13,280 nucleotides of DNA, taken from NCBI GenBank assembly GCA_002730795.1, contig PCAX01000001.1, positions 1 through 13,280 on the forward strand, read 5' to 3'. Made by a program: the position numbers and the translations under genes. Origin of the DNA: Chloroflexota bacterium. Its GTDB lineage: Bacteria > Chloroflexota > Dehalococcoidia > Lucifugimonadales > Lucifugimonadaceae. Below are positions 6,590 through 13,280 of the stretch, one piece after another. The notes under the pieces are model-generated. The model was not told where the DNA came from. It was given only the letters and a program-made list of their open reading frames with translations, and ran no database searches. Numbering within the stretch: the first letter of the stretch is position 1; each line of letters opens with the position of its first letter.

Positions 6590-8026
6590 TTAAGTAAGAT
6601 CTTGATACATATTTTTTGCCTGTTTGAAAAGATCTATGACTTCTTTACGTTGTACATCCGAATAGAATCTTCCTTTTGTTTTCACCCATTCAATACCCTT
6701 AGTTATTTTTTTTGCAAAAAAATCAGATGAAATAGTTAATTCATTTGAAGTTATACCAGTTCCAGAGATATAAATGGGACTGGTGTGAGCCCATATAGGC
6801 TGGAAAAAAGAATCGCGTTTTGATGAATTAACTCTAGCTGCGATCCAACCATCTGATTTAACTTCTATGTCTACTTCGTATGATGACTTTTTGCTTCCAT
6901 TGTTAAAATGTTTTTTGCTTGCTACGATACCGTTGAAAATTATTTCAACGTTTTCTATTTGGAAGTAACTTTCCCAGTCAACTTTGACATTTAAAGTTTT
7001 TCCGGCGACTGTAGTTATAGTGTCTCCAGGAACGTTTTCTTCAATAGAAATCATTAGTGCTGGCCCATTAGTTATAAATGTTCTTCCGGATCTGAGCTGT
7101 TTAACCCATTTACTATAGTCGAATGATGGCTCTGAAAGAGTGTAGACTCTGTTCGAAGAACATACGAACCAATCGGTCCCCGTAGAAACAGGAAGCTTGA
7201 TCCCGCAATTTAACATGTGGTACCAAAGGGTATATTCGATATCTATCCAATATGGATCAAAAAGATTAATTGCGTGAACTTTTTTTAATATCGCAGCGAC
7301 TGGTGCTTCCATTCCTTGGCCATTGTGGCACCAAATAACGAGTCCATTTTGATCAATCGTTTTATTGCAGGCGTACGTTAATGGTGGATAATCCGGCTCA
7401 AATTGATCAACCAAAATCCCTCTACTCACGGGTTGAACAGTGTTTTTTATATCAAGTAACATCACATGACCGTATCCGATTTCCCAAGGTTTGCTATTGT
7501 GACGAGTTTCCTCACCATTTTGTACATGATGGTGTGTGTCGGAAAATTCATTCAAGACTCCATGAGGGTAGTCGTTTGTGGCATATTTCAGGTTTCCGCG
7601 TTTAAGTATGGATATAGCCGTCATTCTTAAATCTTCAACACGAGAATCATACTTGAGACGACGACTGGGATCTTTTTCTTTTTCGTCATAATGTAAGTGT
7701 GTATTTCCTGGGTGCCAACCCTTTTCTGGTAAACTTCCCCAGCGTTCAAGCGATATATCAAGTACAAATCTTTTGTTTCTTGTCAAGAAAATGTCTTTCT
7801 TATAGGGAGTATATTCAGTACCTCGTTCGACCAGTATTCGGTAATATCCACTGGTAACGTCCATTTCAAACAGGCCATTCGTGTAAAAAAAAGGTTCTCC
7901 CGGCCCCTTTTTCCACATTGAAGTTTTTGGACCTATTGGTATTCCGTTTGGGTCCAATATTTGTACCCGTGCTTCAAGTTGTTTTCCTGATTTTCGATCT
8001 GTTATTTCTGCTAAAAGTTTTCCCAT
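6590..8026 (-). CDS. CehA/McbA family metallohydrolase
   Basis: This 478-residue protein has a PHP-like metallohydrolase core. GNTHLHYD supplies the HxH pair (H110, H112). GYGHVMLLD (H187), GLVIWCHNGQG (H234) and VSTGTDW (D285) supply further expected metal ligands, in the order typical of the CehA/McbA group, which includes enzymes releasing 1-naphthol from carbaryl. Before the core, residues 1-100 form a beta-rich carboxypeptidase-regulatory-like domain (GKLLAEITDRKSGKQLEARV opens it). After it comes RSGRTFITNGP and another beta-sandwich segment. The start is ATG 8026, because AGGA lies 6 nt upstream and homologues begin at this strand. ATG 8053 would add MEFLVLGQA without a ribosome site. 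No signal peptide is seen. It converges on the YHYH gene (10 bp between stops) and diverges from the aldolase operon. The substrate is unknown; carbaryl should not be assumed. Confidence 0.85.
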   Translation of the reverse strand: MGKLLAEITDRKSGKQLEARVQILDPNGIPIGPKTSMWKKGPGEPFFYTNGLFEMDVTSGYYRILVERGTEYTPYKKDIFLTRNKRFVLDISLERWGSLPEKGWHPGNTHLHYDEKEKDPSRRLKYDSRVEDLRMTAISILKRGNLKYATNDYPHGVLNEFSDTHHHVQNGEETRHNSKPWEIGYGHVMLLDIKNTVQPVSRGILVDQFEPDYPPLTYACNKTIDQNGLVIWCHNGQGMEAPVAAILKKVHAINLFDPYWIDIEYTLWYHMLNCGIKLPVSTGTDWFVCSSNRVYTLSEPSFDYSKWVKQLRSGRTFITNGPALMISIEENVPGDTITTVAGKTLNVKVDWESYFQIENVEIIFNGIVASKKHFNNGSKKSSYEVDIEVKSDGWIAARVNSSKRDSFFQPIWAHTSPIYISGTGITSNELTISSDFFAKKITKGIEWVKTKGRFYSDVQRKEVIDLFKQAKNMYQDLT

Positions 8027-8154
8027 AGCCTGTCCTAATACTAAAAATTCCATAAAAGAAACTGGTGCCTTCTGAAAAATATTTGTTTTTTACAATTCTA
8101 AGTTACTATATAAAAAATTGACCAAATCACAATTGACCATCGTTAGGAAATAAT
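8027..8154. promoter_or_regulatory. AT-rich divergent promoter region
   Basis: This spacer separates the metallohydrolase gene (-) from the aldolase operon (+), so it must hold the promoter for the operon and probably for the metallohydrolase. For the + strand, TTGTTT (8083-8088) and TATATA (8107-8112), 18 bp apart, are a weak promoter candidate. AGGAAA (8145-8150) is the ribosome binding site for ATG 8155. AGGA near 8032-8036 on the minus strand is the ribosome site for the ATG at 8026. No convincing operator palindrome is visible. Confidence 0.35.
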
Positions 8155-8880
8155 ATGCGAAACAGTAACATACGTAAAGCAATAGATAACGGAAAAATGG
8201 TTTATGGTCTCACACTGACTTTTCCGGAACCAACCATAGCTGATTGGGCTGGGTATTTGGGTTTTGATTATTTACATTTAGATATGGAACATGGTGTTTT
8301 TGATTGGGAATCCGCTGAAAATATGTGCAGGGTGGCGGATCTTCATGGATTGACTTGCACTGCCCGAATTCCTGACACGTCTAACGAAACTATATTAAGG
8401 GCATTTGATCGAGGAATAATGGGGATTTTATGCCCTCATGTCGATAATGCTGACCAAGCTTTTCAAATATCGCAATCCGCTCGTTTCGGACCGGAAGGTG
8501 CCCGTAGTTTTGGAACATCAAGGGGCAGGGACTACGGTTTAACAGGCAAAAGCCCTGAAATGTATATGAGGGAATTTAATAGCCAGGTCACAGTTGCAGT
8601 TCAAATAGAGACTTTGAATGCCGTTGAAACCATAAATGACATATTATCTGTTCCAGGTATAGACTTGATTACTTTCGGACCACAGGACCTAGCTCAATCG
8701 ATGGGGCACCCTGGTCGGCCCAATCATCCAGAAGTATTAGATGCGATGAAAAAAGTAAAGGAAGCAGTTCATGCTAGGGGAAGACTAATGTCTGAGGATG
8801 TTGAATCTGGCATTAATTTTGTTCAATGGGTGCCTTCCAAATTAGCGGATTGGCTGGAAGAAAAAAAATCTGGTAACTAA
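8155..8880 (+). CDS. HpcH/HpaI-type class II aldolase
   Basis: This 241-residue TIM-barrel aldolase belongs to the HpcH/HpaI/citrate lyase family. Members such as HpcH and GarL cleave 4-hydroxy-2-oxo acids, for example 2-keto-3-deoxy-glucarate, to pyruvate and an aldehyde with a divalent metal. Active-site landmarks are present: H46 in LDMEHGVFDW, R71 in TARIPD, metal ligand E152 in VQIETLNAVE and D178 in TFGPQDLAQSMG. The length is slightly under the usual 250-265, with a somewhat diverged C-terminus (VQWVPSKLADWLEEK). ATG 8155 has AGGAAA (8145-8150) at normal spacing. It is first in a three-gene operon. The next gene encodes a DgaE-like PLP enzyme, so its likely substrate is a 2-keto-3-deoxy acid made by that enzyme (inference). 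Which aldehyde it releases cannot be read from sequence. Confidence 0.9.
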   Translation: MRNSNIRKAIDNGKMVYGLTLTFPEPTIADWAGYLGFDYLHLDMEHGVFDWESAENMCRVADLHGLTCTARIPDTSNETILRAFDRGIMGILCPHVDNADQAFQISQSARFGPEGARSFGTSRGRDYGLTGKSPEMYMREFNSQVTVAVQIETLNAVETINDILSVPGIDLITFGPQDLAQSMGHPGRPNHPEVLDAMKKVKEAVHARGRLMSEDVESGINFVQWVPSKLADWLEEKKSGN

Positions 8881-8925
8881 GACATATGACTTGTAAAATA
8901 TTAATCTTTCTAGGGACGTAAAGGC

Positions 8926-10047
8926 ATGAAAAATAATGCAGTATATCAGCGACTAGGAATTGCACCAGTAGTGAACGCGGGTGGTACTCATACTACGCAT
9001 GGTGGTTCAATGATGCGTTCTGAAGTAATCAATGCTATGGCTATAGCGTCGCAGTCTTTTGTAGACCTTTCTGAATTAAAAATATCTACTGGAAAATATG
9101 TGGCGAAAGTGACTGGAGCTGAAAGCGGAATGATAACGTGTGGTGCTGCCAGTGGAATAGTATTGGCTACCGCCGCGTGCATGACTGGCACTAACGAATC
9201 GTATATACGGAAATTGCCAAATACTGAAGGCATGAAAAATGAGATCCTTATGCAATTCAATCATTATGGGGTATATGGTAATGTTCATCGATTTGCAGGG
9301 GCGAATGTTACTTTTGCGGGAAATGTTTCTGGTTGCACTTCCGATGAATTAGAAGGATCTATTACTAAACAAACGGCGGGAATCAGTTATACCTACGCCC
9401 ATGGTTATCCATTACCTTCACTATCCCTTGAGGAAGTGGTGACTTTAGCTCATCGAAATGGGGTACCTGTGATGGTTGACGCCGCTGCCATGCTACCTCC
9501 AAAAGAAAATCTTACGAAATATGTAGAGTTAGGAGCGGATCTAGTAATATTTTCTGGAGGAAAATTTATTGGAGGGCCGCAATCCACTGGATTACTTTTT
9601 GGTAATAAAAACCTGGTCGAATCTGCTTTGCTGAACAGTGGACCCAATCCGTCTATAGGACGATCTCAAAAAGTTGGACGAGAAGAGCTGGTCGGAATGG
9701 TTACCGCCCTTGAGTTGTACGTGGAATCAGATGAAAATGAAATTATTGACCGGATGACTCGACAGGCTGAACATGTATGCTCTAAGATCGGAGGCATCCA
9801 AGGAGTTAATGCGGCAGTTAAAATGGACCGACAGAAATATTTTGTCCCAACGTGTGTTATTGGGTTTCAATCTAACGGTAGCGAAAAAGCCAAGTCTGTT
9901 GCAAATTTAATGCATGAAGGGAATCCTCGGGTATACGTGGCAAAATCGGACACAGAAATAGCCATCAACCCCTTTAATCTTAGAACAGGCGAAGAAAATA
10001 TTGTAGCCGATCGATTACTTGATGTTTTGCAATCAATTGATAGTTGA
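8926..10047 (+). CDS. SelA/DgaE-like PLP-dependent enzyme (fold type I lyase or aminotransferase-like)
   Basis: This 373-residue protein begins YQRLGIAPVVNAGGTHTTHGGS, the typical opening of the SelA-like family that includes D-glucosaminate-6-phosphate ammonia-lyase (DgaE) and YhfS-like proteins. TCGAASGIVLATAACM (from about residue 71) is the phosphate-binding region. VMVDAAAMLPP has D185, which pairs with the PLP pyridine nitrogen. FSGGKFIGGPQSTG has the PLP lysine K213. It lacks the long N-terminal extension of true selenocysteine synthase (SelA), so selenocysteine-tRNA synthesis is unlikely. DgaE works with an aldolase: ammonia loss gives a 2-keto-3-deoxy acid, which is then cleaved. The aldolase gene directly upstream (45-bp gap) fits that pairing. 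ATG 8926 has AGGGA (8912-8916). The CocE-type hydrolase gene follows after 15 bp. Substrate specificity is inference. Confidence 0.88.
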   Translation: MKNNAVYQRLGIAPVVNAGGTHTTHGGSMMRSEVINAMAIASQSFVDLSELKISTGKYVAKVTGAESGMITCGAASGIVLATAACMTGTNESYIRKLPNTEGMKNEILMQFNHYGVYGNVHRFAGANVTFAGNVSGCTSDELEGSITKQTAGISYTYAHGYPLPSLSLEEVVTLAHRNGVPVMVDAAAMLPPKENLTKYVELGADLVIFSGGKFIGGPQSTGLLFGNKNLVESALLNSGPNPSIGRSQKVGREELVGMVTALELYVESDENEIIDRMTRQAEHVCSKIGGIQGVNAAVKMDRQKYFVPTCVIGFQSNGSEKAKSVANLMHEGNPRVYVAKSDTEIAINPFNLRTGEENIVADRLLDVLQSIDS

Positions 10048-10062
10048 AAATAAGGAACGAAA

Positions 10063-11742
10063 GTGAGCCAGGACCTCGTTTTACCAGGGAAACTTCTTCT
10101 CGATCAAAAAATTCCGATGCGAGACAATATAAACCTTTCCGCGGATATATGGCTGCCGGATAATGGTCCGGGACCATGGCCGGCATTGTTACTTAGAACC
10201 ATATACGATAAACAGGAAACGCGTTATATCAATTGGGCTAGAGGGTTTAATAAAAATGGATATGCTGTAGTCATGCAGGATACGAGAGGAAGAGGCGATT
10301 CTGATGGAGAGTGGGACCCATATATATGTGAATTAAATGATGGATTCGACACTCATGAATGGGTAGGAAAACAAAAATGGTGTAATGGAAGAATAGGGAC
10401 CTTTGGTTTGTCTTATCCGGGATTTACTCAGACATACCCCGCGACTCTCCGTTCAAAATATCTTAAGGCTTTAGTCCCTATAGCTTCTCAACAAGATAAC
10501 TACGGACATCATAGGATCAACGGCGTGATCCACTATGCTGTAGCTTTAGCATTCCTGAATATGGTTGGCAGAACCGTAAAAAATTCTTCATTACTGTATT
10601 TCGATTTTCAAAAATTGGTTCGGCATTTACCCATAAAGGATGCTTTCAGTATAGTTGCAAAAACTCATCCATACTATAAAGGCGTTATGGAGCATGAATC
10701 GTACGATAAGTGGTGGTCTGAATATAGTCTCCGGAGTAGATATAACGAAGTTGATGTTCCTGCAATGTTTGTTACGGGGTGGTACGATTCCCTACTTCAC
10801 GAAAACTTTAAATTATTCAATGGTTGGACAAAAGAAGCTAGAACTGATTCGAGCAGGAGGCTGACAAAGTTAATTGTGGGACCATGGAGTCATCAAGTTT
10901 CTCCATGGGGAAGGTTACCACTGGGGGATGAGGGCGAATACCAGGACCGTGTTTTTGGGAATAGTGCTTTATGGGATATTGTTGACATGCATTTAAGATG
11001 GTACGATGCTCGATTAAAGAACGTAGATACAGGAATAGATGAAGAGCCTCCAATTAAATTGTTTGTTATGGGCAAAAATTATTGGAGACACGAACACGAA
11101 TGGCCATTAGCTAGAACTAAATGGACGAATCTGTATCTTGATAAGAAAAACCTTCTGTCTTTTTCGACGTCCGTTGAGAATCGTGTAGCAAACTCCTTCA
11201 TTTATGATCCCAAGAAACCAGTTCCTTCATGGGGGGCGCAGTACCAAACTTTTGATTTGTGTGGGCCAAGAGACAGAAGAAACATAGAAAGTCGCCCAGA
11301 TGTTTTAGTATATTCGACAAATATTTTGGAGTTTGACTTGGAGATCACGGGTCCTGTTAGAGCAATTATATATGCCTCATCCTCAGCTATTGATACGGAT
11401 TTTACTGCAACCCTGGTTGACGTTGAAGAAGACGGAAAGGCCATCATTCTATGTGAAGGAATTGTCAGAACACGTTTTAGAAATGGGACTGCTAATCCGG
11501 AAATGATTTCACCTGATCAAGTATATAAATTTGAAATAGAAATGTGGGAAACTTCGAATGTTTTTAAATCAGGACACAGGATTAGAATGGAAATATCGAG
11601 TTCAAATTTCCCCAGATACAATCGGAATTTAAATACTGGTAATGTTATTGAAACAGACACTCAGTTAAAAAAGGCTTCGCAGACAATATATTATGGATAC
11701 GAATATCCTTCTCATATTGTACTGCCGGTGATACCGTTCTAA
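10063..11742 (+). CDS. CocE/NonD family alpha/beta hydrolase (peptidase S15-like)
   Basis: This 559-residue hydrolase has the layout of the CocE/X-prolyl dipeptidyl-peptidase family, with an alpha/beta hydrolase domain followed by a jelly-roll C-terminal domain. MRDNINLSADIWLPD and QDTRGRGDSDGEWDP are family signatures. The nucleophile is S117 in GTFGLSYPG, the acid D242 in VTGWYDSLL and the base H277 in VGPWSH. The cap region lies between about residues 145 and 230. The C-terminal domain (about 330-555) includes LEITGPVRAIIYASS, TDFTATLVDV and GHRIRMEISSSNFPRYNRN. Members hydrolyse acyl esters, amides or N-terminal peptides. No signal peptide is present. It starts with GTG 10063, with AAGGAA upstream and 15 bp after the PLP gene, so it is clearly in the operon. 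It might free the amino or ester substrate used by the preceding enzymes (inference). Confidence 0.92.
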   Translation: MSQDLVLPGKLLLDQKIPMRDNINLSADIWLPDNGPGPWPALLLRTIYDKQETRYINWARGFNKNGYAVVMQDTRGRGDSDGEWDPYICELNDGFDTHEWVGKQKWCNGRIGTFGLSYPGFTQTYPATLRSKYLKALVPIASQQDNYGHHRINGVIHYAVALAFLNMVGRTVKNSSLLYFDFQKLVRHLPIKDAFSIVAKTHPYYKGVMEHESYDKWWSEYSLRSRYNEVDVPAMFVTGWYDSLLHENFKLFNGWTKEARTDSSRRLTKLIVGPWSHQVSPWGRLPLGDEGEYQDRVFGNSALWDIVDMHLRWYDARLKNVDTGIDEEPPIKLFVMGKNYWRHEHEWPLARTKWTNLYLDKKNLLSFSTSVENRVANSFIYDPKKPVPSWGAQYQTFDLCGPRDRRNIESRPDVLVYSTNILEFDLEITGPVRAIIYASSSAIDTDFTATLVDVEEDGKAIILCEGIVRTRFRNGTANPEMISPDQVYKFEIEMWETSNVFKSGHRIRMEISSSNFPRYNRNLNTGNVIETDTQLKKASQTIYYGYEYPSHIVLPVIPF

Positions 11743-11749
11743 ATGGTTA

Positions 11750-12838
11750 TTATGTGAATTTTCCCCTCGCTGAAATGGGAATAATTGATTCCAGTGTTCC
11801 GTTACGGATCCCGAAATAATAATCGTGGATATTTATTGTTGTATCTCCATGCATGGGGAGTAATGATATTCGAGAGCCAAGTTCAAACATCGCATTGTTT
11901 TTAACGGACATAGTGGCGTGTTCTTCGGAAAGTTTTTCAAGATGGACGTTTTTTTCAATAGGAAGTGGCATCCCTGAATCGACACTTATGGATTTCAACC
12001 CTGCATCGCTGATAATTCTTGTGTTGTTTCGACAGGACATAACTTGAGAAATGACCCTGAGGGCTGGTTTAAATTCTGGTGATTCTTCCATATAAGCTCC
12101 ATCCATAAAAATATACGTTCCACATTGTATTTCATTTACAAATGTTCTAGTTCCTGTATGTTTGTATGTTGATGTTCCTGCCGCTGATACAATATCTATT
12201 TTAAGGCCGCAATTTAAAACGGCTTTGTACGCCATCTCAAGTTTATCTAGAGCTTTTGTTAGCTCTTCAGGTTCCGATCCGTCATTTTTTGGAGGGATGT
12301 GTCCTTCATAGCCCATAAGACCTTTAAAATGAATGTTTGGTAATTGGGTTACAAAAAGTGCAAGATCCGGTGCTTCAGATGGTTCCACGCCACATCTATT
12401 TAAACGTGTGTTGACATCAACTAAAATTTGAATTTCAGCTTCTGAAGCTTTTGCGGCATTTGATAGTTCCTTTGCATTGATGTGATTATCCACAGCCACA
12501 GATATTTTTGCTTGTTTGGCAAGACTGACTAACCTTCGGATTTTATTTGTACCAACTACTTCATTGGCAATTAATATGTTTTCTATTCCTCCATACACCA
12601 TAGATTCGGCCTCTGAAATTTTTGCTGCACAAACGCCGACAGCACCTTGCTGTATTTGTTTTTTTGCCCAGTAATTACTTTTATGTGTTTTTACATGGGG
12701 TCGAACCTTAATGTCTTTTTTATTTCCAAACGATTGCAGTGTACGTATATTTTTTTCAGCCAGCTCCAAATCAACTACTAAGCAGGGGGTATCTAGATCG
12801 CTGGCTTTAGTTCCGAGTGTAGGTAAAATTGTAATCAT
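11750..12838 (-). CDS. D-threonine aldolase/DSD1-like PLP enzyme (alanine racemase fold)
   Basis: This 362-residue fold type III PLP enzyme opens with LDTPCLVVDLELAEKNI, the standard start of the D-TA/DSD1 family. RPHVKTHKS holds the PLP lysine K50. AAKISEAESMVYGG, GLMGYEGH, SAAGTSTYKHTG and EIQCGTYIFMDGAY are the expected barrel and PLP phosphate-site blocks. LLPMHGDTTINIHD carries the H330-G-D332 pair matching the HxD metal site of D-threonine aldolases and D-serine dehydratases. The chemistry is therefore likely retro-aldol cleavage or dehydration of a D-3-hydroxy amino acid; racemase-like activity is less likely. ATG 12838 has GAGG about 4 nt upstream. It lies 13 bp after the aldo/keto reductase gene in the same operon. 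Its stop is 7 bp from the convergent CocE gene, leaving no room for an intergenic terminator hairpin. Confidence 0.9.
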   Translation of the reverse strand: MITILPTLGTKASDLDTPCLVVDLELAEKNIRTLQSFGNKKDIKVRPHVKTHKSNYWAKKQIQQGAVGVCAAKISEAESMVYGGIENILIANEVVGTNKIRRLVSLAKQAKISVAVDNHINAKELSNAAKASEAEIQILVDVNTRLNRCGVEPSEAPDLALFVTQLPNIHFKGLMGYEGHIPPKNDGSEPEELTKALDKLEMAYKAVLNCGLKIDIVSAAGTSTYKHTGTRTFVNEIQCGTYIFMDGAYMEESPEFKPALRVISQVMSCRNNTRIISDAGLKSISVDSGMPLPIEKNVHLEKLSEEHATMSVKNNAMFELGSRISLLPMHGDTTINIHDYYFGIRNGTLESIIPISARGKFT

Positions 12839-12851
12839 ATATCCTCATGGT

Positions 12852-13280
12852 CTAGACAGGTGTGTTAATACAATGATCAGCTACTAAAGTTTCTATTTCA
12901 TTGAGTTGTGTTTTTGTAAGTAACCAAGATCCAGCTGCCGCATTTTGTAACGCTTGGGCGGGATTTTTTGCTCCACAAATTGCTGACGTTACGCCTGGCG
13001 TAGCGAGTGTCCACGCTATAGCAAGTTCCGTACCGGTTCTTCCATGATCTTTAGCCCATCGACTTAGTTCATTTGCCACTTTTACCCCTTTCGACACATA
13101 CTCTTTAGCAAAAGCTTTGTGGTCTCTGCGGTGGTCGTCCAGAGGAAATTCGTGCCCCAGTTTATATTTTCCTGTTAATAAACCTCGTGCGATTGGAGAA
13201 TAAACAATAACTCCTATTCCATTTTCTTTGCAATGGTCTATAGGATCACTTTTCGATGCCCTGAACAGTATGGAATAATG
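12852..13280 (-). CDS. Aldo/keto reductase, C-terminal part
   Basis: The gene runs off the right edge; the frame is open to 13280 and ends at TAG (12852-12854), giving about 142 residues of a protein usually 310-330 long. The stretch GIGVIVYSPIARGLLTGKY (13165-13221 region, minus strand) is the barrel strand and loop typical of aldo/keto reductases that bind NADPH. ELAIAWTLATPGVTSAICGAKNPAQALQNA is a split of two further hallmarks (cofactor-binding IxGA followed by the AQALQN helix), seen here as TSAICGAKNPAQALQNA. The catalytic Asp-Tyr-Lys-His tetrad lies in the missing N-terminal half. An internal GTG at 13097 is not the real start. The neighbour 13 bp downstream encodes the D-threonine aldolase-like enzyme, so this reductase may process an aldehyde or keto product of that enzyme (inference). 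Confidence 0.92.
   Translation of the reverse strand, partial: HYSILFRASKSDPIDHCKENGIGVIVYSPIARGLLTGKYKLGHEFPLDDHRRDHKAFAKEYVSKGVKVANELSRWAKDHGRTGTELAIAWTLATPGVTSAICGAKNPAQALQNAAAGSWLLTKTQLNEIETLVADHCINTPV

Noticed and set aside
8926..10047. Reading the PLP enzyme as selenocysteine synthase (SelA) and searching nearby for a SECIS element or selC tRNA.
   Set aside because: The protein is too short for bacterial SelA, lacks its N-terminal domain, and no in-frame TGA with a hairpin or tRNA is nearby; a DgaE-like enzyme fits better.

Overview
The window is a gene-dense, fairly AT-rich bacterial chromosome segment with 13 protein-coding genes, two of them cut by the window ends. There is no rRNA, tRNA, CRISPR array, phage or insertion sequence that I can see. 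The gene mix is a peptide-type ABC transporter ATPase, a sulfatase, a uronate dehydrogenase-like SDR, a CehA/McbA metallohydrolase, an HpcH/HpaI aldolase, a SelA/DgaE-like PLP enzyme, a CocE/NonD hydrolase, a D-threonine aldolase-like enzyme and an aldo/keto reductase. This looks like the catabolic accessory content of a free-living, probably marine, heterotroph. A SAR202-like Chloroflexota is my best guess, but it rests on gene content only and is inference.

Layout. Positions 1-357 hold the end of an Opp/Dpp-type ATPase gene (+), which converges on a sulfatase gene (381-1877, -). A 181-bp divergent spacer (1878-2058) carries a 12-bp-arm palindrome overlapping a hairpin plus T8, just upstream of a uronate dehydrogenase-like gene (2059-2871, +). 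Next is a set of poorly characterised envelope genes: a lipoprotein of unknown family (2991-3551, -), a two-TM membrane protein (3668-4135, +), a DinB-like protein (4153-4692, +), a YceI-domain lipoprotein (4727-5533, +) and a YHYH-domain protein (5545-6579, +). The YceI and YHYH genes look like two halves of one exported protein. A CehA/McbA metallohydrolase gene (6590-8026, -) converges on them.

The right-hand part is a compact catabolic module. An operon on + (8155-11742) encodes an HpcH/HpaI aldolase, a SelA/DgaE-like PLP lyase and a CocE/NonD hydrolase. It meets, with only 7 bp between stop codons, an operon on - (11750-13280) encoding an aldo/keto reductase (partial) followed by a D-threonine aldolase/alanine-racemase-fold enzyme.

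How the genes may work together (inference): the transporter, sulfatase, uronate dehydrogenase, ammonia-lyase-like PLP enzyme and 2-keto-acid aldolase all fit import and breakdown of sulfated, aminated or acidic organic matter such as amino-sugar acids and uronates. The PLP lyase and aldolase pair resembles DgaE plus an aldolase, in which deamination gives a 2-keto-3-deoxy acid that the aldolase cleaves. No sugar-acid dehydratase, kinase or dedicated regulator is present, so the pathway cannot be closed from this window.
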